From contig JAQVEQ010000069.1 of assembly GCA_028697875.1 (NCBI GenBank), forward strand, positions 1 to 12,991: a stretch of 12,991 nt of DNA. The letters run 5' to 3'. Below are positions 7,264 to 12,991 of the stretch, piece after piece (positions within the stretch are counted from its first letter, which is position 1; every line of letters starts with the position of its first letter). This DNA is from Novosphingobium sp. Its GTDB lineage: Bacteria; Pseudomonadota; Alphaproteobacteria; Sphingomonadales; Sphingomonadaceae. A model generated the notes under the pieces. That model had not been told where the DNA came from, did not search any database, and saw only the letters and a list, made by a program, of their open reading frames with translations. The position numbers and the translations under genes were made by a program.

Positions 7264-8307
7264 ATGGCCAAGTTCAACGTCGAAGCGGGCGACAAGCTCT
7301 ATATCCAGGACGTGACCCTGCGCGACGGCATGCATGCCGTGCGCCACATGTACGGCATCGACCACGTCAAGGCGATCGCCAAGGCGCTCGATGCGGCGGG
7401 CGTCGACGCGATCGAGGTCGCCCATGGCGACGGCCTGTCGGGGGCGAGCTTCAACTACGGCTTCGGGGCCCATACCGACTGGGAATGGATCGCGGCGGTG
7501 GCCGAAGTGCTGGAGAAGAGCGTCCTGACCACGCTGATCCTGCCGGGCGTGGGCACGGTCGAGGAACTCAAGCGGGCCTATGAACTGGGCGTGCGTTCGG
7601 TGCGCGTGGCGACCCACTGCACCGAGGCCGACGTGTCGAAGCAGCACATCGGGATCGCGCGCGACCTGGGGATGGACGTGTCGGGCTTCCTGATGATGAG
7701 CCACATGATCGGTCCGGAGAAGCTGGCCGAACAGGCGCTGTTGATGGAAAGCTACGGCGCGCAGTGCGTCTATGTGACGGACAGCGGCGGAGCGCTCGAC
7801 ATGGACGGGGTGCGCGAACGGCTGCGGGCCTACGACAAGGTGCTCAAGCCGGAGACGCAGCGCGGGATCCACGCGCACCACAATCTGTCGCTGGGGGTGG
7901 CGAACTCGATCGTTGCGGCGCAGGAAGGCGCGGTGCGGATCGACGCGAGCCTTGCCGGGATGGGCGCGGGCGCGGGCAATGCGCCGCTCGAAGTGTTCAT
8001 TGCCGCAGCCGACCGCAAGGGCTGGAACCACGGGTGCGACGTGATGGCGCTGATGGATGCGGCCGAAGACCTGGTCCGCCCGCTGCAGGACCGCCCGGTG
8101 CGGGTGGACCGCGAGACGCTGAGCCTGGGCTATGCCGGGGTCTACAGCTCGTTCCTGCGCCACGCGGAGAAGGCGAGCGAGGACTACGGCATCGACACGC
8201 GCGAGATCCTGGTCGAACTCGGCCGCCGCAAGATGGTCGGCGGACAGGAAGACATGATCGTCGACGTCGCGCTCGACATGCTCAAGGAAAAACAAGCACA
8301 GAACTGA
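7264..8307 (+). CDS. hsaF: 4-hydroxy-2-oxovalerate/oxohexanoate aldolase
   Basis: This 347-residue DRE-TIM metallolyase (DmpG/BphI/HsaF) starts at ATG 7264, placed by GGAGGAA at 7253-7259; the frame is open well upstream, but that is only the shadow of hsaG. The N-terminal TLRDGMHA motif gives Asp21 (metal ligand) and His24 (catalytic region). HAHHN gives the other two metal ligands, His203 and His205. The C-terminal third includes the DmpG-like communication domain with SLGYAGVYSSFLRHAEKA. It cleaves the 4-hydroxy-2-oxoacid to pyruvate plus an aldehyde that passes to HsaG. The gap after hsaG is 14 bases, so both are made together. Glycine GGG codons are clearly more frequent than in hsaA. 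Confidence 0.93.
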   Translation: MAKFNVEAGDKLYIQDVTLRDGMHAVRHMYGIDHVKAIAKALDAAGVDAIEVAHGDGLSGASFNYGFGAHTDWEWIAAVAEVLEKSVLTTLILPGVGTVEELKRAYELGVRSVRVATHCTEADVSKQHIGIARDLGMDVSGFLMMSHMIGPEKLAEQALLMESYGAQCVYVTDSGGALDMDGVRERLRAYDKVLKPETQRGIHAHHNLSLGVANSIVAAQEGAVRIDASLAGMGAGAGNAPLEVFIAAADRKGWNHGCDVMALMDAAEDLVRPLQDRPVRVDRETLSLGYAGVYSSFLRHAEKASEDYGIDTREILVELGRRKMVGGQEDMIVDVALDMLKEKQAQN

Positions 8308-8316
8308 CACCATAAC

Positions 8317-8360
8317 CCGGGCGGGAACCAATGCCGAATACGGCACGGCTTCCCGCCCGG
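8317..8360 (+). repeat. Nested intercistronic stem-loop after hsaF
   Basis: An 11-bp perfect inverted repeat, CCGGGCGGGAA (8317-8327) and TTCCCGCCCGG (8350-8360), encloses a second perfect hairpin TGCCG-AATA-CGGCA (8332-8345). No T-run follows, so it is not a normal intrinsic terminator. Ten bases after the hsaF stop and 25 before the next ATG, it could protect the hsa transcript from 3' exonucleases, attenuate read-through, or mark a processing site. Confidence 0.75.
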
Positions 8361-8385
8361 ATCGTCTGACGAGGGGAGGATCGGG

Positions 8386-8802
8386 ATGAGTAGCACCCAG
8401 GAAAACATCGCCGCGATCGAGCGTTTCCTTGCGGCAACCAATGCCGCGGATGTTCCCGCCGTCATCGACGCCTATGCCCCCGACGGCACGCTGACCACGA
8501 TGGGCAATACTCTCATCTCCGGGACTTTCGACAAGGCCGCCGTCGCGGCGGCGGCGGGCCGGATATTCGAGGCGTTCCCCAACGGCATTCACTTCACCGT
8601 CCACGCAATCACCGCGCAGGACGACCGCGTAGCGGTGGAGGCATCGTCGCGGGGCATGCACGTCTCGGGCCGCGAATACCGTAACCACTATCATTTCCTG
8701 GCCCGGTTGCGCGACGGGAAGATCGTCTCGTGGAAGGAATACTGCGACACGGAAGCGATCACCGACGTGCTATGCGGCGGGCAGCGGCCCGAACCTGCCT
8801 GA
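8386..8802 (+). CDS. SnoaL/NTF2-like fold protein, function unknown
   Basis: The 138-residue protein has the pattern of the NTF2/SnoaL/ketosteroid isomerase cone fold: an N-terminal helix IERFLAATNAADVPAVIDAYAP, then the strands and GREYRNHYHFLARLRDGKIVSWKEYCD (residues 96-121). Aligned by eye to the remembered sequence of Comamonas delta5-3-ketosteroid isomerase, the three catalytic positions Tyr14, Asp38 and Asp99 read Phe14, Thr38 and His (in HYHF). It is thus unlikely to be a normal KSI. The fold binds hydrophobic ligands, and members act as isomerases, cyclases, hydrolases or dehydratases; the operon suggests a steroid-type ligand. GGGGAGGA precedes the ATG. It is the first gene after the nested stem-loop and may be expressed at a different level from hsaF. 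Confidence 0.75.
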   Translation: MSSTQENIAAIERFLAATNAADVPAVIDAYAPDGTLTTMGNTLISGTFDKAAVAAAAGRIFEAFPNGIHFTVHAITAQDDRVAVEASSRGMHVSGREYRNHYHFLARLRDGKIVSWKEYCDTEAITDVLCGGQRPEPA

Positions 8803-8824
8803 CCGGAACGAAATGCCCACCCCC

Positions 8825-8842
8825 CTCCCGCACAAGCGGGAG
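8825..8842 (+). repeat. Short hairpin before the flavoprotein gene
   Basis: CTCCCGC-ACAA-GCGGGAG forms a perfect 7-bp stem with a 4-base loop, 15 bases before ATG 8858 and just upstream of the AGAGGA ribosome site (8848-8853). No T-run follows. Likely a small mRNA element between genes, possibly a processing or stability site. Confidence 0.6.
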
Positions 8843-8857
8843 TCCTGAGAGGAACAA

Positions 8858-10318
8858 ATGACCGAGGTTTCCCTGTACAAGCCCTACCCCGCCGCCGAAG
8901 TATCGCAGTGGGACTTCGAAACCGATGTCGCGATCGTCGGCTTCGGCGCGACAGGTTCCTGCGCCGCGATCGAAGCGGCAGCGGCCGGCGCGAAGGTCAT
9001 GCTGTTCGAACGCAGTTCGGGCAGCGGCGGGGCTTCGGCCATGTCGGGCGGCGAAATCTATATCGGCGGCAACGGCGGCACCGACGCCCAGCGCGCGGCG
9101 GGTTTCGAGGATACGACCGAGGACTTCGAAGCATACCTCAAGGCGGCGGGTGGACCTTACGCCGACCACGCCAAGTGCGAACTCTATGCGCGCGAAGCGC
9201 TCAACCACTACGACTGGCTCAAGGCGCAAGGCGTGCCCTATCGCGGCAATTACCTGCCCGGCAAACATATCGAGCCGACCGATGATTCCACGCTGATCTA
9301 TTCCGGCAGCGAGCAGGCCTACCCCTTTTGCGAGATCGCCAAGCCCGCCCCGCGCGGCCACGTGATCCAGCACATGGGCTGGGGCGGCGGGCGTCCGCTG
9401 ATCGACGTCCTCGAAGCGCGCGCGCGTGAACTCGGCGTCGATGTCGTGGTCGATGCCCGTGTGGTGGCGCTGGTCAAGGACGCCGAGCGGGTCTGCGGCC
9501 TGATCGTGCGGATCGACAACCAGAACCTCTTCGTGAAGGCGGGCAAGGGTGTGGTCCTCGCCACTGGCGGCTTCGTGTTCAACGAGGACATGCGCCGCCG
9601 CTATTGCCCCGACACGTTCAAGATCAACAGCCCCTTGGGCGACAAGGACGACGGGATCGGCATCGAACTCGGCGTCGGCGCGGGTGGCGATGCGATCCAC
9701 ATGGACCAGTGGTTCACCACTTGCCCGTGGACCATGCCGGAACCGCAAGCCTACGGCGTCTTCGTCAACGAGGCCGGGCAGCGCTTCATCAACGAGGATT
9801 GCTACCATGGCCGCGTCAGCCGTTGCGCCGTCGATCAGCTCGGCCGCCGGGTCTACCTCCTGCTGGACATCGCCCATTTCGAACAGCCGCTCGAACTGGC
9901 CGGGATCACCATCGCCGGAACGGGCGAAACCTGGGAAGAGGTCGAGCGCGAACTGGAGATGGCCGAAGGCACTCTCAGCGCGACGATGGAATTCTACAAC
10001 CGCCACGCGCGCGAAGGTAACGACCCGCTGTTCCACAAGCGCCCGCCGATCCTGACTCCGCTCGACCAGGGGCCGTTCGTGGCGCTCGAACTCAATTTCG
10101 AACATTCCTATTTCAGCTTCTTCACACTCGGGGGCCTGCACACCTCGGCCGACGGCGAAGTGCTCGACCGCAGCGGGAAGCCGGTGGCCGGCCTTTTCGC
10201 CGCAGGCCGCTGTACTTCGGGCCTGCCGGCCTGGGGCCATGGCTACAGCTCGGGCATGAGCCTTGCCGACTGCACCTTCTTCGGCCGCCAGGCCGGGAAG
10301 AAAGCCGCCGCCGGATAG
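8858..10318 (+). CDS. FAD-dependent 3-ketosteroid delta4-(5alpha)-dehydrogenase-like flavoprotein
   Basis: The 486-residue protein belongs to the fumarate reductase/KstD flavoprotein family. An FAD-binding VGFGATGSCAAIEAA loop near residues 27-41 is followed by ERSSGSGGASAMSGG; a second FAD segment VLATGGFVFNEDM lies mid-protein, and the C-terminus has LFAAGRC and GHGYSSGMSLADCTFFGR. The three catalytic residues I recall for Rhodococcus jostii delta4-(5alpha)-KSTD (Tyr319, Tyr466, Ser468; about 490 residues) match Tyr316, Tyr463 and Ser465 here, with a constant offset of 3. KstD delta1-enzymes instead have a Y-P-G-P-G type ending. The likely reaction is introduction of the C4-C5 double bond into 3-keto-5alpha-steroids, feeding 5alpha-reduced steroids into the pathway. 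It lacks a signal peptide, so it should be cytoplasmic. A relative acting on another cyclic ketone remains possible. Confidence 0.7.
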   Translation: MTEVSLYKPYPAAEVSQWDFETDVAIVGFGATGSCAAIEAAAAGAKVMLFERSSGSGGASAMSGGEIYIGGNGGTDAQRAAGFEDTTEDFEAYLKAAGGPYADHAKCELYAREALNHYDWLKAQGVPYRGNYLPGKHIEPTDDSTLIYSGSEQAYPFCEIAKPAPRGHVIQHMGWGGGRPLIDVLEARARELGVDVVVDARVVALVKDAERVCGLIVRIDNQNLFVKAGKGVVLATGGFVFNEDMRRRYCPDTFKINSPLGDKDDGIGIELGVGAGGDAIHMDQWFTTCPWTMPEPQAYGVFVNEAGQRFINEDCYHGRVSRCAVDQLGRRVYLLLDIAHFEQPLELAGITIAGTGETWEEVERELEMAEGTLSATMEFYNRHAREGNDPLFHKRPPILTPLDQGPFVALELNFEHSYFSFFTLGGLHTSADGEVLDRSGKPVAGLFAAGRCTSGLPAWGHGYSSGMSLADCTFFGRQAGKKAAAG

Positions 10319-10326
10319 GCGGCGGC
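10304..10326 (+). repeat. GC-rich hairpin spanning the flavoprotein stop codon
   Basis: GCCGCCGCC-GGATA-GGCGGCGGC is a perfect 9-bp stem with a 5-base loop; the TAG stop (10316-10318) lies at the loop and right arm. No T-run follows, so it is not a classical terminator. It may slow ribosome or exonuclease movement between this gene and the SDR. Part of the symmetry could come from the alanine-rich tail. Confidence 0.6.
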
Positions 10327-10368
10327 ACGCAGGCGGCCACTGAACATCATAATGGGGAGAGACGGTCA

Positions 10369-11139
10369 ATGCTTCTGAAGGACAAAGTTGTCATCGTCAC
10401 CGGCGCCGGTCCCGGCATGGGCCAGGCCATGTGCCGCGGCGCAGCCCGGGAAGGCGCCAAGGTGGTCGTTTCGGCCCGTTCGGTCGATGCGATCAATGCC
10501 GTGCGCGACGACATCGTCGCCCAAGGCGGCGAAGCGATCGCGGTGCCTTGCGACGTGGCGGACATGGACCAGTGCTGCAGCCTCGCCGAACAGGCGCTCA
10601 GGCAATGGGGCCGGATCGATGGCCTCGTGAATTCCGCCTACTACCATCCGGACTGGACCCCGCTGCACGAGGCGGACATGGGCCAGATGACCCGTGTGAT
10701 GGACGTGATTGCGCTGGGCGGGCTGCGCATGGCGCAATGCGTCATCCCCACCATGCTCGAACAGGGATCCGGGGCGATCGTCAATGTCTCGACCCTGGCC
10801 ACGCGCAAGGCCAATCCGGGCGAAGGCGGCTATGCCATGGCCAAGGCCGCGCTCAACCAGATGACCCGCCAGCTGGCAGGCGAGCTTTCCGGCACCGGCA
10901 TCCGCGTCAACACAGCGCTGATGGGCTGGATGGACGGCGTGCCGCTGGACCATTTCTTCGCCTCGATGGGCGAAGAGGGCGAGGCTTTCCGCAAGCAGCG
11001 CGCCTCGGAAATCCCGGTGGGCCATATCCCGCCCGACAAGGACTGCGCCAAGGCGGTCTATTTCCTGCTGTCCGACTACGCGAGCGAGATCACCGGTGCT
11101 TCGCTCGACGTCAATGGCGGCGACTACATGGCGCCCTGA
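10369..11139 (+). CDS. Atypical short-chain dehydrogenase/reductase
   Basis: A 256-residue SDR with a TGAGPGMG cofactor loop (11-18), catalytic Ser141 (NVSTLA), Tyr155 and Lys159 (YAMAK), and the usual C-terminal ASLDVNGGDY. Two signatures depart from the family: NNAG is NSAYY (88-92), and the helix alpha-4 asparagine of the NSYK tetrad appears to be Ile114 in MDVIALGG. The three other tetrad members remain. The gene follows the delta4-(5alpha)-dehydrogenase-like gene after 50 bases and has a GGGGAGAG site 9 bases before its ATG. A hydroxysteroid dehydrogenase making the 3-keto substrate of that flavoprotein is an attractive guess, but altered residues mean that another reaction on a steroid intermediate is possible. 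Confidence 0.85.
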   Translation: MLLKDKVVIVTGAGPGMGQAMCRGAAREGAKVVVSARSVDAINAVRDDIVAQGGEAIAVPCDVADMDQCCSLAEQALRQWGRIDGLVNSAYYHPDWTPLHEADMGQMTRVMDVIALGGLRMAQCVIPTMLEQGSGAIVNVSTLATRKANPGEGGYAMAKAALNQMTRQLAGELSGTGIRVNTALMGWMDGVPLDHFFASMGEEGEAFRKQRASEIPVGHIPPDKDCAKAVYFLLSDYASEITGASLDVNGGDYMAP

Positions 11140-11149
11140 GCGGGCGAAC

Positions 11150-11156
11150 GGAGGAG
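11150..11156 (+). promoter_or_regulatory. Ribosome binding site fixing the SRPBCC start
   Basis: GGAGGAG lies 8 bases before ATG 11165. The open frame extends upstream into the SDR gene, so this site is what sets the start at 11165 rather than at the earlier ATG. Confidence 0.75.
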
Positions 11157-11164
11157 ATCACCCG

Positions 11165-11692
11165 ATGGAAATGCTCGACTGGATGAAAGAGGCCAAGACG
11201 CTGGCCGAAGATCGGCTGTCGGGGTTCGATCCCGACGCGGTAACCGAAAGCATTACGGTAGACATCGATGCACCGGCGCGGATCGTGTGGGATATCCTGT
11301 GCGACATGCCCCGCTACAACGAATGGAACCCGTTCTGCGTGCGCGCGGTGTCGGATCTCGAGATGGGGGCCGCCGTCGACATGACGCTGATGAATTACGC
11401 GGTCCCCGGCTCGCTGGTGCCGAACTGCGAATATATCTGCGCGCTGGAGCCGGAACGGATGATCTCGTGGGAAATGAAGTACACGCCCGAATGGCCCTAC
11501 CCCGCCCGGCGCGACCAGGTCATTACCCCGACCGGCCCCAATTCCTGCCGCTACTATTCGACCGATGCCTTCCTCGGCGAGACCGGAATTCACGTGCACC
11601 GCTTCGCCGGGCCGTGGGTGAAGCGCGCCTTCGACGATAGCGCGCTGGCGCTCAAGGCGCGGGCCGAAGCGTTCCACACCGCCGGCCGGTAA
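11165..11692 (+). CDS. SRPBCC (START-like, polyketide cyclase type) protein
   Basis: The 175-residue product starts with a short helical lead (MEMLDWMKEAKTLAEDRLSG) and then follows the SRPBCC pattern: ITVDIDAPARIVWDILCDMPRYNEWNPFCVRA, a run of beta strands with PERMISWEMKY, and a final long helix from FAGPWVKRAFDDSALALKARAEAF. This fold forms a deep hydrophobic cavity. Members bind lipids, steroids or aromatic polyketides, and some are cyclases or oxygenase partners. No catalytic residue can be named from sequence. It comes 25 bases after the SDR and is the last gene of the rightward operon, before a T-run hairpin. A ligand carrier or catalyst for a steroid intermediate is a reasonable inference, no more. 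Confidence 0.8.
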   Translation: MEMLDWMKEAKTLAEDRLSGFDPDAVTESITVDIDAPARIVWDILCDMPRYNEWNPFCVRAVSDLEMGAAVDMTLMNYAVPGSLVPNCEYICALEPERMISWEMKYTPEWPYPARRDQVITPTGPNSCRYYSTDAFLGETGIHVHRFAGPWVKRAFDDSALALKARAEAFHTAGR

Positions 11693-11707
11693 GACGGCAA
11701 CCGACCC

Positions 11708-11734
11708 GGCCATGACCGACACGCATGGCCTTTT
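11708..11734 (+). terminator. Probable intrinsic terminator after the SRPBCC gene
   Basis: GGCCATG (11708-11714) and CATGGCC (11724-11730) form a perfect 7-bp stem with a 9-base loop, followed at once by TTTT. The T-run is short, so termination may be partial. It separates the steroid operon from the aldo/keto reductase gene. Confidence 0.6.
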
Positions 11735-11842
11735 ACGCCACATTTCCCTAGTCCCCATATCCCCGGCGGCAGCGCGCCTGTAGGGCCCATAGCGTAATAT
11801 CGGGTCCGCGCGTGCAGCCGGGATTTTCATGGAGACAAGACG
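11735..11842 (+). promoter_or_regulatory. Leader/promoter region of the aldo/keto reductase gene
   Basis: The 108 bases after the terminator contain no gene. TAATAT at 11795-11800 might be part of a -10 box, but no good -35 stands at 17 bases. GGAGA (11831-11835) is the ribosome site, 7 bases before the ATG. A promoter is expected here because of the terminator upstream. Confidence 0.35.
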
Positions 11843-12808
11843 ATGCTTTCGAAAGTGACGCTGAACAATACCGACCTGTCGGTCAGCCAGCTTTGCTATG
11901 GCACCAACATGCTCGGCTGGATGCTGGACCAGGAAACGTCCAACGCCATTCTCGACCGCTTCGCCGAACTCGGCGGCAATTTCATCGATACGGCCCGCTC
12001 CTATGGCGACTGGATGCCCGATGCGCCCAAGGGCGCCAGCGAACGCGCCATCGGCGGCTGGCTGAAGAACCGCAGCCGCGAAGGCCTGGTCATCTCCACC
12101 AAGGGCGGCTTCATGGACCTGCGCGCAGGCGATTACCGCAATCGCTGCACGCCCGAAGACGTGGCGCAGGACCTTTCCGAAAGCCTCGACCATCTCGGCA
12201 TCGACACGATCGACCTCTACTGGCTGCACGCCGACAATCCGGAAGCCCCGGTGCAGCCGATCGTCGATGCGCTGATCGGCCACCGGGAAGCCGGCCGCAT
12301 CCGCCACTTCGGCGCCTCGAACTGGGCCGCCGCGCGGATCAGGGAAGCCAACGACTACGCCGCGTCGATCGGCAAGCAGGGCTTCGTCGCGTCCGAAACC
12401 TTCTGGGGCCTCGCGGTCCCCAACGTCGAAGCGGCGGCCCAGCAAGGCTACGTCCACTATTACGAGGGCGAGTACGAGGACCTGCACGCCTCGGGCCTGC
12501 CGATCATCGCCTATGCGGCGCAGAGCGGCGGCTACTTCACCAAGCTCGCCAAGGGCGCGGAAATCGGCGATGCGCTGAAGGCCCGCTATGACAACCCGGC
12601 CAACGAAGGACGCTTCAAGGCGGCCCAGGCCCTGGCCGAAAAGCACGGCGTATCGATCAACGAAGTCGTTCTGTCCTATCTTCTCTCGCAGCCGAACCAG
12701 ACTATCCCGATCTTCGGCGGTTCCAGCCCCGAGCAGGTCGGCGAGAGCGTCAAGGCCGCATCGCTGAAGCTGACGGCTGACGAACTGGCTCAGCTCCGCG
12801 CGGACTGA
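11843..12808 (+). CDS. Aldo/keto reductase
   Basis: The 321-residue (alpha/beta)8-barrel protein carries the full AKR tetrad: Asp49 and Tyr54 (NFIDTARSYGDW), Lys87 (ISTKGGF) and His129 (YWLHADNP). GASNW and a late GGSSPEQV segment suit NAD(P)H binding. AKRs reduce carbonyls or oxidise alcohols with NADP(H); some act on 3-keto or 3-hydroxy steroids, so a part in the nearby pathway is possible, but nothing in the sequence shows the substrate. It resembles the general bacterial Tas/YajO-like oxidoreductases. The gene lies after one terminator and before another, so it seems to be transcribed on its own. Confidence 0.9.
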   Translation: MLSKVTLNNTDLSVSQLCYGTNMLGWMLDQETSNAILDRFAELGGNFIDTARSYGDWMPDAPKGASERAIGGWLKNRSREGLVISTKGGFMDLRAGDYRNRCTPEDVAQDLSESLDHLGIDTIDLYWLHADNPEAPVQPIVDALIGHREAGRIRHFGASNWAAARIREANDYAASIGKQGFVASETFWGLAVPNVEAAAQQGYVHYYEGEYEDLHASGLPIIAYAAQSGGYFTKLAKGAEIGDALKARYDNPANEGRFKAAQALAEKHGVSINEVVLSYLLSQPNQTIPIFGGSSPEQVGESVKAASLKLTADELAQLRAD

Positions 12809-12828
12809 GCGCCCTCAGCCGGACATGG

Positions 12829-12864
12829 AAAGGGCGGGTGCTGCATGGCAACCCCGCCCTTTTT
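12829..12864 (+). terminator. Intrinsic terminator of the aldo/keto reductase gene
   Basis: AAAGGGCGGG (12829-12838) pairs perfectly with CCCGCCCTTT (12853-12862) over 10 bp with a 14-base loop, and the RNA ends in a run of five T (12860-12864). It starts 20 bases after the stop. It lies between convergent genes and could serve the leftward one weakly as well, since that strand has AAA/TTT flanks. Confidence 0.9.
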
Positions 12865-12883
12865 CATTTCGTCAGTGCCGGAA

Positions 12884-12991
12884 TCAGGCAACCAATGCCT
12901 GACGCACCCCTTCGACTGCCAGCCGCACACGCTCGGCCACGGGCACACCCGCTTCCAGCGCGGAATTGCGCGGCAGTTCGACGCTGACCGG
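12884..12991 (-). CDS. C-terminal end of a convergent gene, product uncertain
   Basis: On the minus strand an open frame enters from the right edge and ends at TGA (12884-12886). The 35 visible residues start PVSVELPRNSALEAG and end VRLAVEGVRQALVA. High third-position GC and a protein-like tail support a real gene. The sequence recalls the end of TIM-barrel sugar phosphate isomerase/epimerase-like proteins, where SVEL is followed by an AERVRRALE-type helix, but the piece is too short to be sure. Confidence 0.6.
   Translation of the reverse strand, partial: PVSVELPRNSALEAGVPVAERVRLAVEGVRQALVA

Noticed and set aside
7156..8694. 512-codon minus-strand frame across hsaF and the SnoaL-like gene
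   Set aside because: It crosses two well-supported plus-strand genes and the stem-loop between them; composition is that of a shadow.
8386..8802. Annotation as delta5-3-ketosteroid isomerase
   Set aside because: The catalytic Tyr and both Asp seem to be replaced, so only the fold can be supported.
8759..10369. 536-codon minus-strand frame opposite the flavoprotein
   Set aside because: Antisense shadow; the plus strand has FAD and active-site motifs in the right order.
11096..11164. Earlier ATG for the SRPBCC gene inside the SDR gene
   Set aside because: The strong GGAGGAG site fits ATG 11165, and the extra residues do not fit the family start.
11735..11842. A full sigma70 promoter before the aldo/keto reductase gene
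   Set aside because: A TAATAT hexamer is present, but no credible -35 box stands at 16-18 bases; kept only as a low-confidence region.
11111..12646. 511-codon minus-strand frame across the SRPBCC and aldo/keto reductase genes
   Set aside because: It runs through two real genes and the terminator between them, and has no family motif.

Overview
This window is a steroid-catabolism locus from a GC-rich bacterium. Strong Shine-Dalgarno sites, tight operons and the style of the proteins point to an alphaproteobacterium, most likely a sphingomonad (Novosphingobium, Sphingobium or a relative). That taxonomic guess is inference; no rRNA or taxon marker is present.

Layout. Two operons diverge from a 181-bp control region (3273-3453). 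The leftward operon reads: a short-chain dehydrogenase (SDR), an HsaC/TesB-type extradiol dioxygenase, and the two subunits of an IpdAB-type CoA-transferase-fold hydrolase; the second subunit runs off the left edge. The rightward operon starts with hsaA (oxygenase of the 3-HSA hydroxylase), hsaD (meta-cleavage product hydrolase), hsaE (hydratase), hsaG (acylating aldehyde dehydrogenase) and hsaF (aldolase). Together with hsaC these cover aromatic ring A from hydroxylation and extradiol cleavage through C-C hydrolysis, and convert the released dienoate to pyruvate and an acyl-CoA. IpdAB acts later, opening the last carbocycle of the C/D-ring remnant. The window therefore holds parts of both the A/B-ring and the C/D-ring phases. 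The flavin reductase partner of HsaA (HsaB), KstD, KshAB and the FadD3-type ligase are not in the window.

Downstream of hsaF the same strand continues through a compound stem-loop into a less familiar module: a SnoaL/NTF2-fold protein, a flavoprotein resembling 3-ketosteroid delta4-(5alpha)-dehydrogenase, an SDR with two altered signature positions, and an SRPBCC (START-like) protein. A hairpin with a short T-run follows. This module is the least understood part of the window and the best candidate for undescribed steroid chemistry.

The right end has an aldo/keto reductase in its own unit, closed by a strong intrinsic terminator, and the last 35 codons of a convergent gene. No rRNA, tRNA, CRISPR array, insertion sequence or phage gene was seen. 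No gene-free stretch exceeds about 180 bp.
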